Part shown: piece by piece, positions 43,107-52,262 of the stretch
Layout of the letters: each line of letters starts with the position of its first letter
Position numbering within the stretch: position 1 is the first letter of the stretch
Assembly (NCBI GenBank): GCA_017464845.1
Contig: JAFTYD010000039.1
Coordinates: forward strand, 1 to 52,670
DNA: 52,670 bases
From: Clostridia bacterium
GTDB lineage: Bacteria > Bacillota > Clostridia > Christensenellales > UBA1242
Direction: 5' to 3'
The notes under the pieces: model-generated
Told to the model about the DNA's origin: nothing
The model's input: only the letters and a program-made list of their open reading frames with translations
Databases searched by the model: none
Position numbers and translations under genes: made by a program

Positions 43107-44288
43107 TTACTCCTCGTCTGTTTCTATTTCTTCAAGATCTTCTAAATCTTCTAACTTGATTTCTTCTAAATCATCAAGATTTTGGAATGCATCATCATCA
43201 GAAAGTTCAGTAAGTTCATAGTCAGTATTTTTTGTATCTTCATTAACTTTAATTGCACTTTCAGGTTTAACTTCTATTTTCCAACCTGTAAGTTTAGCTG
43301 CAAGTCTAACGTTTTGACCATTTTTTCCAATTGCAAGAGATAGTTTATCATCTGGAACGATAACTTGAGAAGATTTCAAGCTTTCGTTTATTTCAACAGA
43401 TAAAACATTTGCTGGACTTAATGATCTTGCAATATATTCAAGTGGATCATCACTATATAAAACTAAATCAATTTTTTCACCGTTAAGTTCATTTACTATT
43501 GTGTTAACTCTATTACCTCTGTTACCAACACATGAACCAATAGGATCAATCAAATTATTACTTGTATATAATGCAACTTTTGTTCTATTACCAGGATCTC
43601 TTGAAATGTTTTTAATTTCAACTTCACCATTTGATATTTCAGGAACTTCTAATTCAAATAATTTTCTTACGAAACCAATGTTACTTCTTGATACTTGAAT
43701 TTGAGTACCTTTGAAATCGTCTTTAATTTTCTTAACGTAAACTTTTACTCTATCGCCAATGTTAAATTTTTCTCCAGGTATTTGATCATTGATAAGCATA
43801 ACACCTTCTGTATGAGAACTACCCATTGTAACATAAACAGTTCCATTGTCAATTCTTTTTACAATTGTAGTTAAAATTTCATCTTCTTTTTCAGATAATT
43901 CAGAAATAGCAATTTTTCTTTCCATTTCTTTAAGTTTTTGCATAACAACTTGTTTTGCAGTTTGAGCAGCGATTCTACCAAATTCTTTTGTAGATTCTTC
44001 TGTTTGAACTATTTCCCCAAGTTTATATGATTTTTTAAGAAGCTTTGCATCTCTAAGCAAAATTTCTTTATCAGGATCAGTAACTTCATCAACAATTGTT
44101 TTGTATGAATAAATCTTAATAGTAAACTTTTCTGGATTTAATTTAACTAATGCTGATTTTGCTTCGCCATACATTTTTTTATAAGCAGAAGTTAATGCAG
44201 TTTCTAATGTTTCAATAAATTGTTCTTTGTTAATCTTTTTTTGAGATTCAAGTTCTTCTAATGCTTGAAAAAAATCTTTGTTTATCAT
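43107..44288 (-). CDS. nusA: Transcription termination/antitermination factor NusA
   Basis: A 393-residue RNA polymerase-associated factor. Order: N-terminal polymerase-binding domain (about 1-125), S1 (about 130-200), KH1 (about 215-285; IDPIGSCVGNRGNRVNTI) and KH2 (about 290-350; IVPDDKLSLAIGKNGQNVRL). A very acidic tail follows (DDDAFQNLDDLEEIKLEDLE), lacking the C-terminal repeats of E. coli NusA, as usual in Firmicutes. AGGAG is well placed. Confidence 0.97.
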   Translation of the reverse strand: MINKDFFQALEELESQKKINKEQFIETLETALTSAYKKMYGEAKSALVKLNPEKFTIKIYSYKTIVDEVTDPDKEILLRDAKLLKKSYKLGEIVQTEESTKEFGRIAAQTAKQVVMQKLKEMERKIAISELSEKEDEILTTIVKRIDNGTVYVTMGSSHTEGVMLINDQIPGEKFNIGDRVKVYVKKIKDDFKGTQIQVSRSNIGFVRKLFELEVPEISNGEVEIKNISRDPGNRTKVALYTSNNLIDPIGSCVGNRGNRVNTIVNELNGEKIDLVLYSDDPLEYIARSLSPANVLSVEINESLKSSQVIVPDDKLSLAIGKNGQNVRLAAKLTGWKIEVKPESAIKVNEDTKNTDYELTELSDDDAFQNLDDLEEIKLEDLEDLEEIETDEE

Positions 44289-44298
44289 TATATACTCC

Positions 44299-44760
44299 TT
44301 AAAATTTTATGATAGGTTCTATATTTGCAATTTTATCTTTTTGCAAAGTAATTAAGTTTCCATTAGAATCTTTTATTGTAACTTCAGTATCACTATAACT
44401 TTCTAATGTGCCATTAAATTTCTTTTCTCCATTTATTTTAGAAAATAAAGAAATACTAATCTCTTTGTTTAAGTTTCTTTTAAAATCTCTTTCAGTTTTT
44501 AATGGTCTATCTATTCCTGGTGAACTTACGATTAAAGTATAAGGTTCATCCATAGTTGGATTAAGTTCATCTATAATTGGATCAATTTCACGATTTACTT
44601 TTTCACAATCTTCAATAGTAATACCTTCATCTCTATCAATTGTGAAAATCAAATTCATTCCATCAAATTCTTTTTTGTAAGAAACTTCAATAAGTTCATA
44701 ACCTAATTCTTCTATAATTGGTTTAAACTTTTCTTCACATATTTCTTTAACTTTTGCCAA
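44299..44760 (-). CDS. rimP: Ribosome maturation factor RimP
   Basis: A 153-residue factor for 30S assembly. Conserved blocks: LGYELIEVSYKKEFDGMNLI and IVSSPGIDRPLKTERDFKRN. The start is TTG (44758-44760) five bases after AGGAGG; this and infB in the same operon both use TTG. First gene of the rimP-nusA-ylxR-ylxQ-infB-rbfA-nrnA-truB run. Confidence 0.95.
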   Translation of the reverse strand: MAKVKEICEEKFKPIIEELGYELIEVSYKKEFDGMNLIFTIDRDEGITIEDCEKVNREIDPIIDELNPTMDEPYTLIVSSPGIDRPLKTERDFKRNLNKEISISLFSKINGEKKFNGTLESYSDTEVTIKDSNGNLITLQKDKIANIEPIIKF

Positions 44761-44765
44761 AATAA

Positions 44766-44830
44766 CCTCCTATCCTTATAATGTAAAGAGTGAGCAAATA
44801 TTTTGCTCACTCCCATACATTCTAGTCTTA
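44766..44830 (-). promoter_or_regulatory. Structured leader of the rimP-nusA operon
   Basis: The leader contains GAGTGAGCAAA / TTTGCTCACTC, an 11-bp perfect stem with a 3-nt loop (44788-44812), extended outward by AATGTA / TACATT. Only three T follow it before ACATT, so it is not a strong terminator. A hairpin at this place before rimP is common in Firmicutes, so feedback control or attenuation is likely, but the ligand is unknown to me. Confidence 0.65.
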
Positions 44831-44833
44831 ATT

Positions 44834-44862
44834 ATTATAACAAATATATTATAAAAAATCAA
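44834..44862 (-). promoter_or_regulatory. Promoter of the rimP-nusA-infB operon
   Basis: On the - strand: TTGATT (44857-44862), 17-bp spacer, TATAAT (44834-44839). Confidence 0.75.
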
Positions 44863-44871
44863 GAGTTTTTA

Positions 44872-46425
44872 TTAATTAATTTCATTAAATTTAAGAAGAA
44901 CTTTTGCAGTTGCCAAAGCATCATTCCAAGCTCTGTGAGCATCAACTAAACTGATGTTGAGTTCCTTGCAAATTGTTCCAAGTTTAAAGTTGCTAAATTT
45001 ATAACCACTTGTTCTAGCTTCTACCAGAGTATCAATAATTCTGTGATCAAAATTTAATCCTAATTTATCTCCTTCTCTTCTTACAAATTTTATATCAAAA
45101 CCAAGAACATTATGACCACTTAAAATACAACCTTTTGTAAAGTTATAAAAATCATTTATTACATTTTCAATTTTTGGAGCATCGCTAACCATTTCATTTG
45201 TTATACCTGTAAGTTTTATTACTTCATTAGGTATTTCATCATCAGGTTTTGAAAAACTAGAAAATCTTTCAGAAATTACTCCATTTTTTATTTTTACTGC
45301 ACCAATTTCAATTATTTCATTTACTTCGCTATCAAGACCTGTTGTTTCCAAGTCAAAAACAACGATATCATTTTCTAAAATAAGTTTATTATATTTCTTT
45401 TGTTCAACAAATAAATTATCTTGTTCATATTCAACAATTTTTTCAATTTCAACAACAGGTTTTAAATTTTTAACATAGTCTTCACTTATTTCATCATTTA
45501 CTTGTTCTTTTGGTAATGTATCTTTTGGTAAAGCAAGACTCATTTTTTTTATGTAGTAAGTAAGTCCTCCTGAAAACCCTAATCTTACATCACCAGTACA
45601 TAAAATATACATACCATTTTCCAAACTATCCAATAATTTTTCTCTTGATTTTGGACAAAAATATACACTTTCTATACTTTTTCCTTCATCTTTTAGTTTA
45701 AAGGTATAAAAAGCTTTTGTTTCCCCTTGTTTTTTACCTTTTTTAATTACAAACTCTTTTCTATTAAAATTTTCAATTACACCTGCAAATATAACAGATG
45801 TTTTTACTGATTTAACATTTGCAATATATTCTGGTTTTGGACTTATTTCTCCACCAAATATCTTTTTCATAATGTCAACTTCGTATCTTAATGTTTTTTG
45901 AACAGGGACTGTTGGGAATTCAATATCTATATCAACTGTTTTTAAAACTTCATTATTTTCAATAACGTTTATAAAAAAGTTTCCAATAAATTTAGTATTT
46001 AAATATGAAATAAGTTTTGTTTGAATTTGATTTTCATTAAAATATTTTATTGCAGATGAATTTACTTCTAATTTTATGTTAACATCAAAATTAAAATTTT
46101 CAATTAATATATTGTCTTCAGAAATACATGAAAAAATCAATTTATTGTTAGTTTCAAAGAAATTCAAAATTTCTTTTTTAACTAAAAAACTATCCAAAAA
46201 ACTTTTTTTATATTTAAGTTTTATTGAGGCATATAAGTTAAAATAAGATTTAACAAAATCTTCTATTTCTTTTTTTTCATCATAACTAGGTTCATCATGT
46301 GTAAAAGGAAATAAAAAAGTAATAAGACATGATTTAATTGCCTTATCATATTCAACTTCAAATAGTTTTAAATAAGAGTATTTATTGTTAAATTTACGAT
46401 TTATTTCTTGTTCTAAAATTTCCAT
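44872..46425 (-). CDS. PolC-like protein with exonuclease but no polymerase domain
   Basis: A 517-residue protein at the place where Firmicutes carry polC (between rseP and rimP). It has a PolC-type N-terminal region (about 1-170), an OB domain (about 205-300; SVIFAGVIENFNRKEF; GDVRLGFSGGLTYY) and a DEDDh 3'-5' exonuclease with a complete active site: Asp358, Glu360 (FDLETTG), Asp444 (GFDIKF), His497 and Asp502 (HRAWND). PolC proteins are about 1,430 residues with polymerase and PHP parts after the exonuclease; here the gene ends cleanly with a stop after the exonuclease. It might proofread for a separate polymerase. It has its own promoter, and the ATG lies 6 bases after the -10 box without a ribosome binding site. 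Confidence 0.85.
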   Translation of the reverse strand: MEILEQEINRKFNNKYSYLKLFEVEYDKAIKSCLITFLFPFTHDEPSYDEKKEIEDFVKSYFNLYASIKLKYKKSFLDSFLVKKEILNFFETNNKLIFSCISEDNILIENFNFDVNIKLEVNSSAIKYFNENQIQTKLISYLNTKFIGNFFINVIENNEVLKTVDIDIEFPTVPVQKTLRYEVDIMKKIFGGEISPKPEYIANVKSVKTSVIFAGVIENFNRKEFVIKKGKKQGETKAFYTFKLKDEGKSIESVYFCPKSREKLLDSLENGMYILCTGDVRLGFSGGLTYYIKKMSLALPKDTLPKEQVNDEISEDYVKNLKPVVEIEKIVEYEQDNLFVEQKKYNKLILENDIVVFDLETTGLDSEVNEIIEIGAVKIKNGVISERFSSFSKPDDEIPNEVIKLTGITNEMVSDAPKIENVINDFYNFTKGCILSGHNVLGFDIKFVRREGDKLGLNFDHRIIDTLVEARTSGYKFSNFKLGTICKELNISLVDAHRAWNDALATAKVLLKFNEIN

Positions 46426-46431
46426 ATAATT

Positions 46432-46460
46432 ATAATATTTTTTTTGTTTAAATTTGTCAA
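46432..46460 (-). promoter_or_regulatory. Promoter of the polC-like gene, adjacent to its start codon
   Basis: On the - strand: TTGACA (46455-46460), 17-bp spacer, TATTAT (46432-46437), then AATTAT and ATG. Confidence 0.65.
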
Positions 46461-46463
46461 GTA

Positions 46464-46497
46464 AAAATAAAAAAGCTCTATTTTAATAGAACTTTTT
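46464..46497 (-). terminator. Terminator after rseP
   Basis: A 13-bp stem with one G-U pair (46470-46482 with 46485-46497) overlaps the rseP stop codon and runs into T-rich sequence on the - strand, ending just before the promoter of the polC-like gene. Confidence 0.75.
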
Positions 46498-47581
46498 ATA
46501 GCACGAAATGCAGTATATCAACAATTATTACAAAAGCAAATAATATAATCAAACCGACAAAATGTATTATAGCTTCGACATTTCTATTGATAGGTTTTCG
46601 TCTTATCCATTCAATAGTTGTGAATACAATTTTTGAACCATCTAATGCAGGAAACGGCAGGAAATTAAACACTGCTAAGTTCGCTGAAATTAATGGAATT
46701 AATATAAGAACATTAGCAAAATTAATTTTTGTATATTCTGCAATGGTTGAAATTGTTGTAACTGGTCCACCAATATCTTTTATTGAAAGCTGCAATGTTA
46801 TAAGTTGCCATAAACTTTTAAGAACAACCCAAGCAAAACCAAATGCAACTTCAAATGCTCTTGCAAACCCACCAAAGAAACTATACACGTGTCTATCTAC
46901 TGTGATACCTACTAGATAGTCAGTTTCTTGTTCTCCATCATCATTTGTAGAAACCACTTCATACATAGTTGCTTTGACATTAATTTTTTTACCATCTCTT
47001 CTAAGTTTCATATCGAATTGAAAAGACTTACCTTCATTTTTATCATCTTTATAAAACTTTTCAGCTTCTTCTTTTAGTTCGGTAACAGCTGTAGTATAAC
47101 TTTTTCCAAATGCAAAATCTATTTCATCTCCATCAATTTCAAGAATTGTATCTCCTTCTTGAAAGTTATTTGAATATGATGCTGAAATTGAAGTGTCAAC
47201 TTTTTTTATATCCATAACATCATAACCAATTGTACTAAGCAAAATCCAAGAAAACAAAATAGCACAAATAAAGTTAGCAGCAACACCGGCAAGCAAAACA
47301 ATAATTCTTTTCCAAGGTTTTTGGTTATTAAAAGCAGTTGGAGAAGTGTTATCTTCATCTTCACCTTCAAAAGCACAATATCCTCCAAGAGGAATAATTC
47401 TTAAAGATATTTTTTCTCCTCTTTTATTCGTACGAGAAAATATCGCCTTACCAAAGCCGATTGAAAATTCTGTAATTTTAAATTTTAAAATTCTACCTGC
47501 AATGTAATGCCCAAATTCATGAACTAATACCATGAATAAGAGTATACACAATGCAAGTAGAATATAAAGAACTGTTATCAT
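46496..47581 (-). CDS. rseP: RseP-like site-2 membrane metalloprotease (M50)
   Basis: A 361-residue intramembrane protease that cleaves anti-sigma factors or other single-span proteins. The zinc site HEFGH is at 21-25 in the first span; one PDZ domain is in the middle (FQEGDTILEIDGDEI); NFLPFPALDGSKIV near 306 holds the third ligand Asp. Four spans. Length normal for Firmicutes. dxr is usually next to it but is absent here: cdsA follows directly upstream. AGGAG is well placed. Confidence 0.95.
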   Translation of the reverse strand: MITVLYILLALCILLFMVLVHEFGHYIAGRILKFKITEFSIGFGKAIFSRTNKRGEKISLRIIPLGGYCAFEGEDEDNTSPTAFNNQKPWKRIIVLLAGVAANFICAILFSWILLSTIGYDVMDIKKVDTSISASYSNNFQEGDTILEIDGDEIDFAFGKSYTTAVTELKEEAEKFYKDDKNEGKSFQFDMKLRRDGKKINVKATMYEVVSTNDDGEQETDYLVGITVDRHVYSFFGGFARAFEVAFGFAWVVLKSLWQLITLQLSIKDIGGPVTTISTIAEYTKINFANVLILIPLISANLAVFNFLPFPALDGSKIVFTTIEWIRRKPINRNVEAIIHFVGLIILFAFVIIVDILHFVL

Positions 47582-47650
47582 TAAACTCCTACTTATAATA
47601 ATTTTTTACATAATTATCATATTTAAAGATATATTAAATTATTACCAATT

Positions 47651-48613
47651 TTATAATGCAATCATACAGAAAGCAAAGAAAACAATTGGAGCAACAAAGA
47701 TATAAGAATCTATTCTATCTAAAATCCCACCATGTCCTGGTAAGAATCTTCCACTATCCTTAACTCCAGCTTTTCTTTTCATAATAGATTCAAACAAATC
47801 ACCAAGTTGACTTATAACTGAACATACAAGAACAACAATTATATATTGCCAAATTGGTATAATATTTGTAATATCAGCAAAAGAATCAAATGCTGTAAAG
47901 AATAAATAAATCACAACAGATAGTAGTATGCACCACATAGTACCACCAACAGAGCCTGAAATTGTTTTGTTTGGACTGATTTTTGGACATAATTTTTTTC
48001 CACCAATAAGTGAACCTGTAAGCATTGCAAATGTATCAGTCAACATAGGAATTGCAAGTGCAGTAATTAACATAAATATTGAAATATTTACCCCTATATT
48101 TGAGAATTCAACAAATCCAAGTCTGTTAAAATTATTGATAAACAACATAAACAAGAACATAAAAGTTGGATATACCAATGCGATTGTTGTATTTAAAGCT
48201 TTTTTGAATGCAAATTTTACAACTCTCATATTAGTAATTTCTCTTACTCTCATTTCTTCTTTAGTATGTTTATAGAATATTAAAGTAAATGCGAATAAAA
48301 GTAAACTAACAAGTAAAATTAAACCGAGATCAATTAATACTGTCCAAAGTATTAACATATTGTTTCCGCTTTTTTCTATATATTTAATTCCAAGTAAATT
48401 GGTCATACCAATTAATACTGGAAAAGCAACAGCTACATAAATAAAATTATATAAGCCAATTTTTGATAATATTCTTGAAATTTCAAATGCTGCAAAAGCA
48501 GTTAAACCAATAAAGAATATATCAAAGAATATATTGTCCACAAATGCTTTTAAAATGAAAAGTAAAACCAATGTGAAAACAATTGCTATTGATGTATAAA
48601 TTCTTTTTTTCAT
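47651..48613 (-). CDS. cdsA: Phosphatidate cytidylyltransferase
   Basis: A 320-residue membrane enzyme making CDP-diacylglycerol from phosphatidic acid and CTP. The signature at the C-terminus, ESIMKRKAGVKDSGRFLPGH followed by GGILDRIDS, is intact. Eight or so spans; slightly longer than typical because of a hydrophobic N-terminus. It overlaps uppS by 4 bases with GGAGG before the start. Confidence 0.96.
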   Translation of the reverse strand: MKKRIYTSIAIVFTLVLLFILKAFVDNIFFDIFFIGLTAFAAFEISRILSKIGLYNFIYVAVAFPVLIGMTNLLGIKYIEKSGNNMLILWTVLIDLGLILLVSLLLFAFTLIFYKHTKEEMRVREITNMRVVKFAFKKALNTTIALVYPTFMFLFMLFINNFNRLGFVEFSNIGVNISIFMLITALAIPMLTDTFAMLTGSLIGGKKLCPKISPNKTISGSVGGTMWCILLSVVIYLFFTAFDSFADITNIIPIWQYIIVVLVCSVISQLGDLFESIMKRKAGVKDSGRFLPGHGGILDRIDSYIFVAPIVFFAFCMIAL

Positions 48614-49326
48614 TTAATTCCTCCGTATCTTCTTTTTCTTTTAGAAAACTCTATAAGACACTTTTCTATTTCTTTTTCGTTAAAATCTGGCCATAATGTT
48701 TTTGGAAAATATAATTCAGAATAAGCCATTTGATATAACATAAAATTTGAAATTCTTTGTTCCCCACTTGCTCTAATAACAAAATCAAGAGGTGGAAGAT
48801 CTTTTGTATAAAGATTATTTATTATATCTTCTTCTGTTATACTTTTTTTTCCTTGTTTAATTAAATTATTGACAGCTTGGACTATATCCATACGTCCACC
48901 ATAATTTACTGCTAAATTAAGTACAAAACCATTTTTATCTTTTGTTCTTTCTATTGTTTCCTCAAGAGAAGTTCTAAGTTCATCAGGAAATTTTGTAATA
49001 TCACCAGAAGTAACAAGCTTGATATCTTCATCTTTAAATTTTGGAGAATCAAAATTTATATTTTCCTTAACTAAATTAAAAATACCATCAATTTCTTCTT
49101 TACTTCTTTTCCAATTTTCTGTTGAAAATGCAAATACACTTAAATATTTAATTCCAAATTTTTTTAAAGCTTTTACAACCCTGTAAAGTGCATTTACTCC
49201 TTCTTTGTGACCAACATTTCTAGGAAGACCTCTCTGAGTTGCCCATCTACCATTACCATCCATAATTATGCCAACATGAATAGGTAAGTTATCTAGAAAA
49301 GACTTTCTTTTTTTAGAAAATAACAT
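48610..49326 (-). CDS. uppS: Undecaprenyl pyrophosphate synthase
   Basis: A 238-residue cis-prenyltransferase making the cell-wall lipid carrier precursor. IIMDGNGRWATQRGLPRNVG has the catalytic Asp; VFAFSTENWKRSKEE and SGEQRISNFMLYQMAYSELY are the other conserved blocks. Length is standard. It lies 10 bases after frr. Confidence 0.97.
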   Translation of the reverse strand: MLFSKKRKSFLDNLPIHVGIIMDGNGRWATQRGLPRNVGHKEGVNALYRVVKALKKFGIKYLSVFAFSTENWKRSKEEIDGIFNLVKENINFDSPKFKDEDIKLVTSGDITKFPDELRTSLEETIERTKDKNGFVLNLAVNYGGRMDIVQAVNNLIKQGKKSITEEDIINNLYTKDLPPLDFVIRASGEQRISNFMLYQMAYSELYFPKTLWPDFNEKEIEKCLIEFSKRKRRYGGIK

Positions 49327-49336
49327 AAAGCACCTT

Positions 49337-49897
49337 TTATATTTCCATTATTTCTTTTTCTTTATTTTCTAAGGTTTTATCTACTTTTGCAATATAATCG
49401 TCAAGGCTCTTTTGAACATCTTTTTCATAACTGTTAAATTCATCTTCAGAAATTAAACTATCTTTTTTCATATTCTTTAATGAATCCAAACAGTCTCTTC
49501 TTGAACCTCTCATTGTAACCTTAGTATCTTCAGCAATCTTTTTAATATTTTTAACAATTTCTTTTCTTCTTTCTTCTGTTAAAGTTGGGAAAATCAATCT
49601 AATAATTTTTCCATCATCAGTTGGTGTAATACCAATGTCAGAAGCTGAAATAGCTTTTACAACATTTTTTATTTGAGATTGATCCCAAATATTTACACAT
49701 AAAATTCTTGCTTCAGAAACTGTAACTGTTCCCATTTGAACAATTGGAGTTGGTACTCCATAATAATCAACAGTAATTTTATCTAAAATATGAGGATTAG
49801 CTCTACCAGCTCTAATAACCAAATATTCGTTCACTTGGTGATTGTAAGCTTTTTCTAAACCTTCTTCATATTCTAAAAATAATTCATCAATATCCAT
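49337..49897 (-). CDS. frr: Ribosome recycling factor
   Basis: A 186-residue factor that splits post-termination ribosomes with EF-G. RAGRANPHILDKITVDYYG and GKIIRLIFPTLTEERRKEIV are diagnostic. Length is standard. It is the first gene of the frr-uppS-cdsA-rseP unit; pyrH, normally upstream, is missing. Confidence 0.97.
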   Translation of the reverse strand: MDIDELFLEYEEGLEKAYNHQVNEYLVIRAGRANPHILDKITVDYYGVPTPIVQMGTVTVSEARILCVNIWDQSQIKNVVKAISASDIGITPTDDGKIIRLIFPTLTEERRKEIVKNIKKIAEDTKVTMRGSRRDCLDSLKNMKKDSLISEDEFNSYEKDVQKSLDDYIAKVDKTLENKEKEIMEI

Positions 49898-49951
49898 TTT
49901 ATTCTCCTAAAATTTAAATATGAGTTTTTAACACTAAAAACATCTTTTATA

Positions 49952-49980
49952 ATTTTACAATATATCATAAAAATTTGCAA
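49952..49980 (-). promoter_or_regulatory. Promoter of frr-uppS-cdsA-rseP
   Basis: On the - strand: TTGCAA (49975-49980), 17-bp spacer, TAAAAT (49952-49957). The leader is about 45-50 bases. Confidence 0.5.
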
Positions 49981-50118
49981 ATAAAATTATGTTATTTTTT
50001 ATTAATATAAATTAAATTTATTATATATTATATAATTTAAAAACAACTGAAAAAAGATGTAAAATAAATAATAAAATTTTAATAAAATAGATTAAAAATC
50101 TGATTTTTTTAATAAAAG

Positions 50119-50153
50119 TAATAAAAAAAGATCAATTTTTTATAAAATTGACC
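50119..50153 (-). terminator. Terminator after tsf
   Basis: On the - strand GGTCAATTTT / AAAATTGATC (50144-50153 with 50130-50139, one G-U pair) runs into seven T. Confidence 0.85.
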
Positions 50154-50164
50154 TTAATTTATTA

Positions 50165-50818
50165 TTATTTGTTAGCCATTTGTTTAGCAACTTCTTCTGC
50201 TAAGTTATCAGATCTCTTTTCAAGACCTTCACCCATTTCATAACGAACAAATCTTCTGATTGTTATTTTTTCACCAATTCTTAATGTAGCTTCATTGATA
50301 ACATCTTGAACAGTTTTGCTTGAATCTTTAACAAATGCTTGGTTTAACAAACAAACATCTTCATAGAATTTTTTGATTCTTCCAACAATCATTTTTTCAA
50401 TAATTTCTGCAGGTTTACCTTCATTAGCTGCTTGAACTCTTAAGATTTCTTTTTCTTGTTCTAATTCAGCAGCATCAACTTCTTCTTCACGAACATATTT
50501 TGGATTTGCTGCAGCAATTTGCATAGCAATGTCTTTAACAAGTGCTTGGAAATCATCACTTTTTGCAACGAAATCAGTTTCACAGTTTACTTCAACTAAT
50601 ACACCGATTTTTCCACCCATGTGAATATATGAAGAAACAATTCCTTCAGAAGCAATTCTTCCTTGCTTTTTATCAACGGCTTTAAGACCTTTTTCTCTTA
50701 AGATAACGATTGCTTTTTCGAAATCTCCGTTAGATTCTGTTAAAGCCTTTTTGCATTCCATCATACCAACGCCTGTTTGAGCGCGTAATTTTGCAACATC
50801 TTGAGCTGTAAATGCCAT
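50165..50818 (-). CDS. tsf: Elongation factor Ts (short form)
   Basis: A 217-residue guanine-exchange factor for EF-Tu. The UBA-like N-terminus ([20 protein letters not shown]) and [20 protein letters not shown] are conserved. E. coli EF-Ts is about 283 residues; here a single core subdomain is present, as in some Clostridia and Thermus, so it is not a truncation. It lies 16 bases after rpsB. Confidence 0.96.
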   Translation of the reverse strand: MAFTAQDVAKLRAQTGVGMMECKKALTESNGDFEKAIVILREKGLKAVDKKQGRIASEGIVSSYIHMGGKIGVLVEVNCETDFVAKSDDFQALVKDIAMQIAAANPKYVREEEVDAAELEQEKEILRVQAANEGKPAEIIEKMIVGRIKKFYEDVCLLNQAFVKDSSKTVQDVINEATLRIGEKITIRRFVRYEMGEGLEKRSDNLAEEVAKQMANK

Positions 50819-50834
50819 CTAATTATTCCTCCTA

Positions 50835-51713
50835 TTATTCTTCAACTGGAGTTGTTGTTTGTTCTTCAACAACTTCTTCTTTCTTTTCAACTTTTTTTCT
50901 AGGTTTTCTTGTTGTTTTAGCTTTTTTTTCTTCGCTAGCTTCTGCAATTTCTGCATTAGGTCTAACTTCGTTTAACATAGCTTCAAGATCAACAACTTCT
51001 TCATCTTCTTTACCTATAACTTTCATTGAAACGCCTTCTCTAGCTTCGATAACAGCATCAGCAATTGCACTTGCGATAAGTTTAATTGATCTAATTGCAT
51101 CATCATTACCAGGAATAACGATTTCAACTCCTGTAGGATCAGAATTTGTATCAACCAAAGAAACAACAGGAATATTTAATAAGTTAGCTTCGTGAACACA
51201 GATATGTTCCATTGATGGATCAACTACAAAGATAACTCCTGGAAGTTCTCTCATTTCTTTAATACCACCAAGATTCTTTTCAAGTTTATCTCTCTTTGTT
51301 TTTAAACCTGCAACTTCTTTCTTTGGAAGTAAATCGAATTCACCAACTTTTTCCATTTGATTAAGTTTGTTAAGACGATCGATTCTAGTTTTGATAGTTT
51401 TGAAGTTAGTTAATGTACCACCTAACCATCTTGTGTTAACAAAGAACATTCCACATCTTTCTGCTTCTTCTTTAACAGCTTCTTGAGCTTGTTTTTTAGT
51501 TCCTACGAAAAGAACTGATTTTCCACTAGCAACAATATCTCTTACAAATAAGTAAGCTTTGTCAACTTGTGCTGAAGTGTCTTCTAGATTAATAATATGA
51601 ATATCATTTCTTGCAGTGAAGATAAATGGTTTCATTTTAGGATTCCATTTTCTTGTTTGATGTCCGAAATGTACTCCTGCCTCTAAAAGTTGTTTCATTG
51701 AAATTACTGACAT
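50835..51713 (-). CDS. rpsB: Ribosomal protein S2 with charged C-terminal tail
   Basis: A 292-residue small-subunit protein. [35 protein letters not shown] and [20 protein letters not shown] are diagnostic. The core ends near residue 245; the last 45 or so residues are a K/E/T/P-rich tail, extra compared with most S2. It has a strong GGGAGGA site and a long leader. Confidence 0.97.
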   Translation of the reverse strand: MSVISMKQLLEAGVHFGHQTRKWNPKMKPFIFTARNDIHIINLEDTSAQVDKAYLFVRDIVASGKSVLFVGTKKQAQEAVKEEAERCGMFFVNTRWLGGTLTNFKTIKTRIDRLNKLNQMEKVGEFDLLPKKEVAGLKTKRDKLEKNLGGIKEMRELPGVIFVVDPSMEHICVHEANLLNIPVVSLVDTNSDPTGVEIVIPGNDDAIRSIKLIASAIADAVIEAREGVSMKVIGKEDEEVVDLEAMLNEVRPNAEIAEASEEKKAKTTRKPRKKVEKKEEVVEEQTTTPVEE

Positions 51714-51886
51714 TTTAATTTTTCCTCCCTTTTGTTTTTAATCTTCCCTAATTTTTTAAATCTCTGAAAAGAACCACAAGAAATAATTAATTTCTTTTTA
51801 TGACAAGACATATATTTTTTTTATTCCTGTATATTTTTGGCAACGCTTTTCAAATCTAAATTAGGTGTTTTTTTGCCGTAATGACA
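51714..51886 (-). promoter_or_regulatory. Leader of rpsB-tsf, candidate ribosomal-protein autoregulatory RNA
   Basis: About 170 transcribed bases precede rpsB. Pairings seen: GGCAA with TTGCC (51873-51877 with 51839-51843) enclosing about 29 bases, and AAGAAAT with ATTTCTT (51790-51796 with 51778-51784). No intrinsic terminator. S2 control of its own leader is known in other bacteria; the match here is positional only. Confidence 0.45.
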
Positions 51887-51892
51887 AAGTGA

Positions 51893-51921
51893 ATTATAGC
51901 ATAATAAAATTTAAAAATCAA
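51893..51921 (-). promoter_or_regulatory. Promoter of rpsB-tsf
   Basis: On the - strand: TTGATT (51916-51921), 17-bp spacer, TATAAT (51893-51898). Confidence 0.75.
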
Positions 51922-52210
51922 GTATTTATTATATATTTATATAAGTAATTTATCATTAAAAATTTTAAACAAATAAAAAGTTTGAAATAAAAAATATAAC
52001 TTAATTAAAAATTATTAAAAATTTTTTAAATAAATCAATAATCTCTTATTAAGACAAGTTTATAGTATGTTTAAGTTGGATAATAACTTTTGTTAAATAA
52101 TTCTTAAAATAAATTAAATTTTCTTCTAAATAAACCTCTTAATATTTTAGTTTTAAAAAAAATTAACTATTAAAATAGTGTTTTTTATTTTTAGTTTATT
52201 ATTGAAATAT

Positions 52211-52262
52211 ATTGCATACTACACTATATATAGTATTATTATTGTGCATATTACCACAAAAA
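52211..52262. repeat. Dispersed intergenic repeat, copy 11
   Basis: ATTGCATACTACACTATATA then TAGTATTATTATTGTGCATA and TTACCACAAA. It has ACTATATATAGT (52223-52234) as in copy 5 and the GCATA-TACCACAAAA end of copy 9. Confidence 0.65.
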
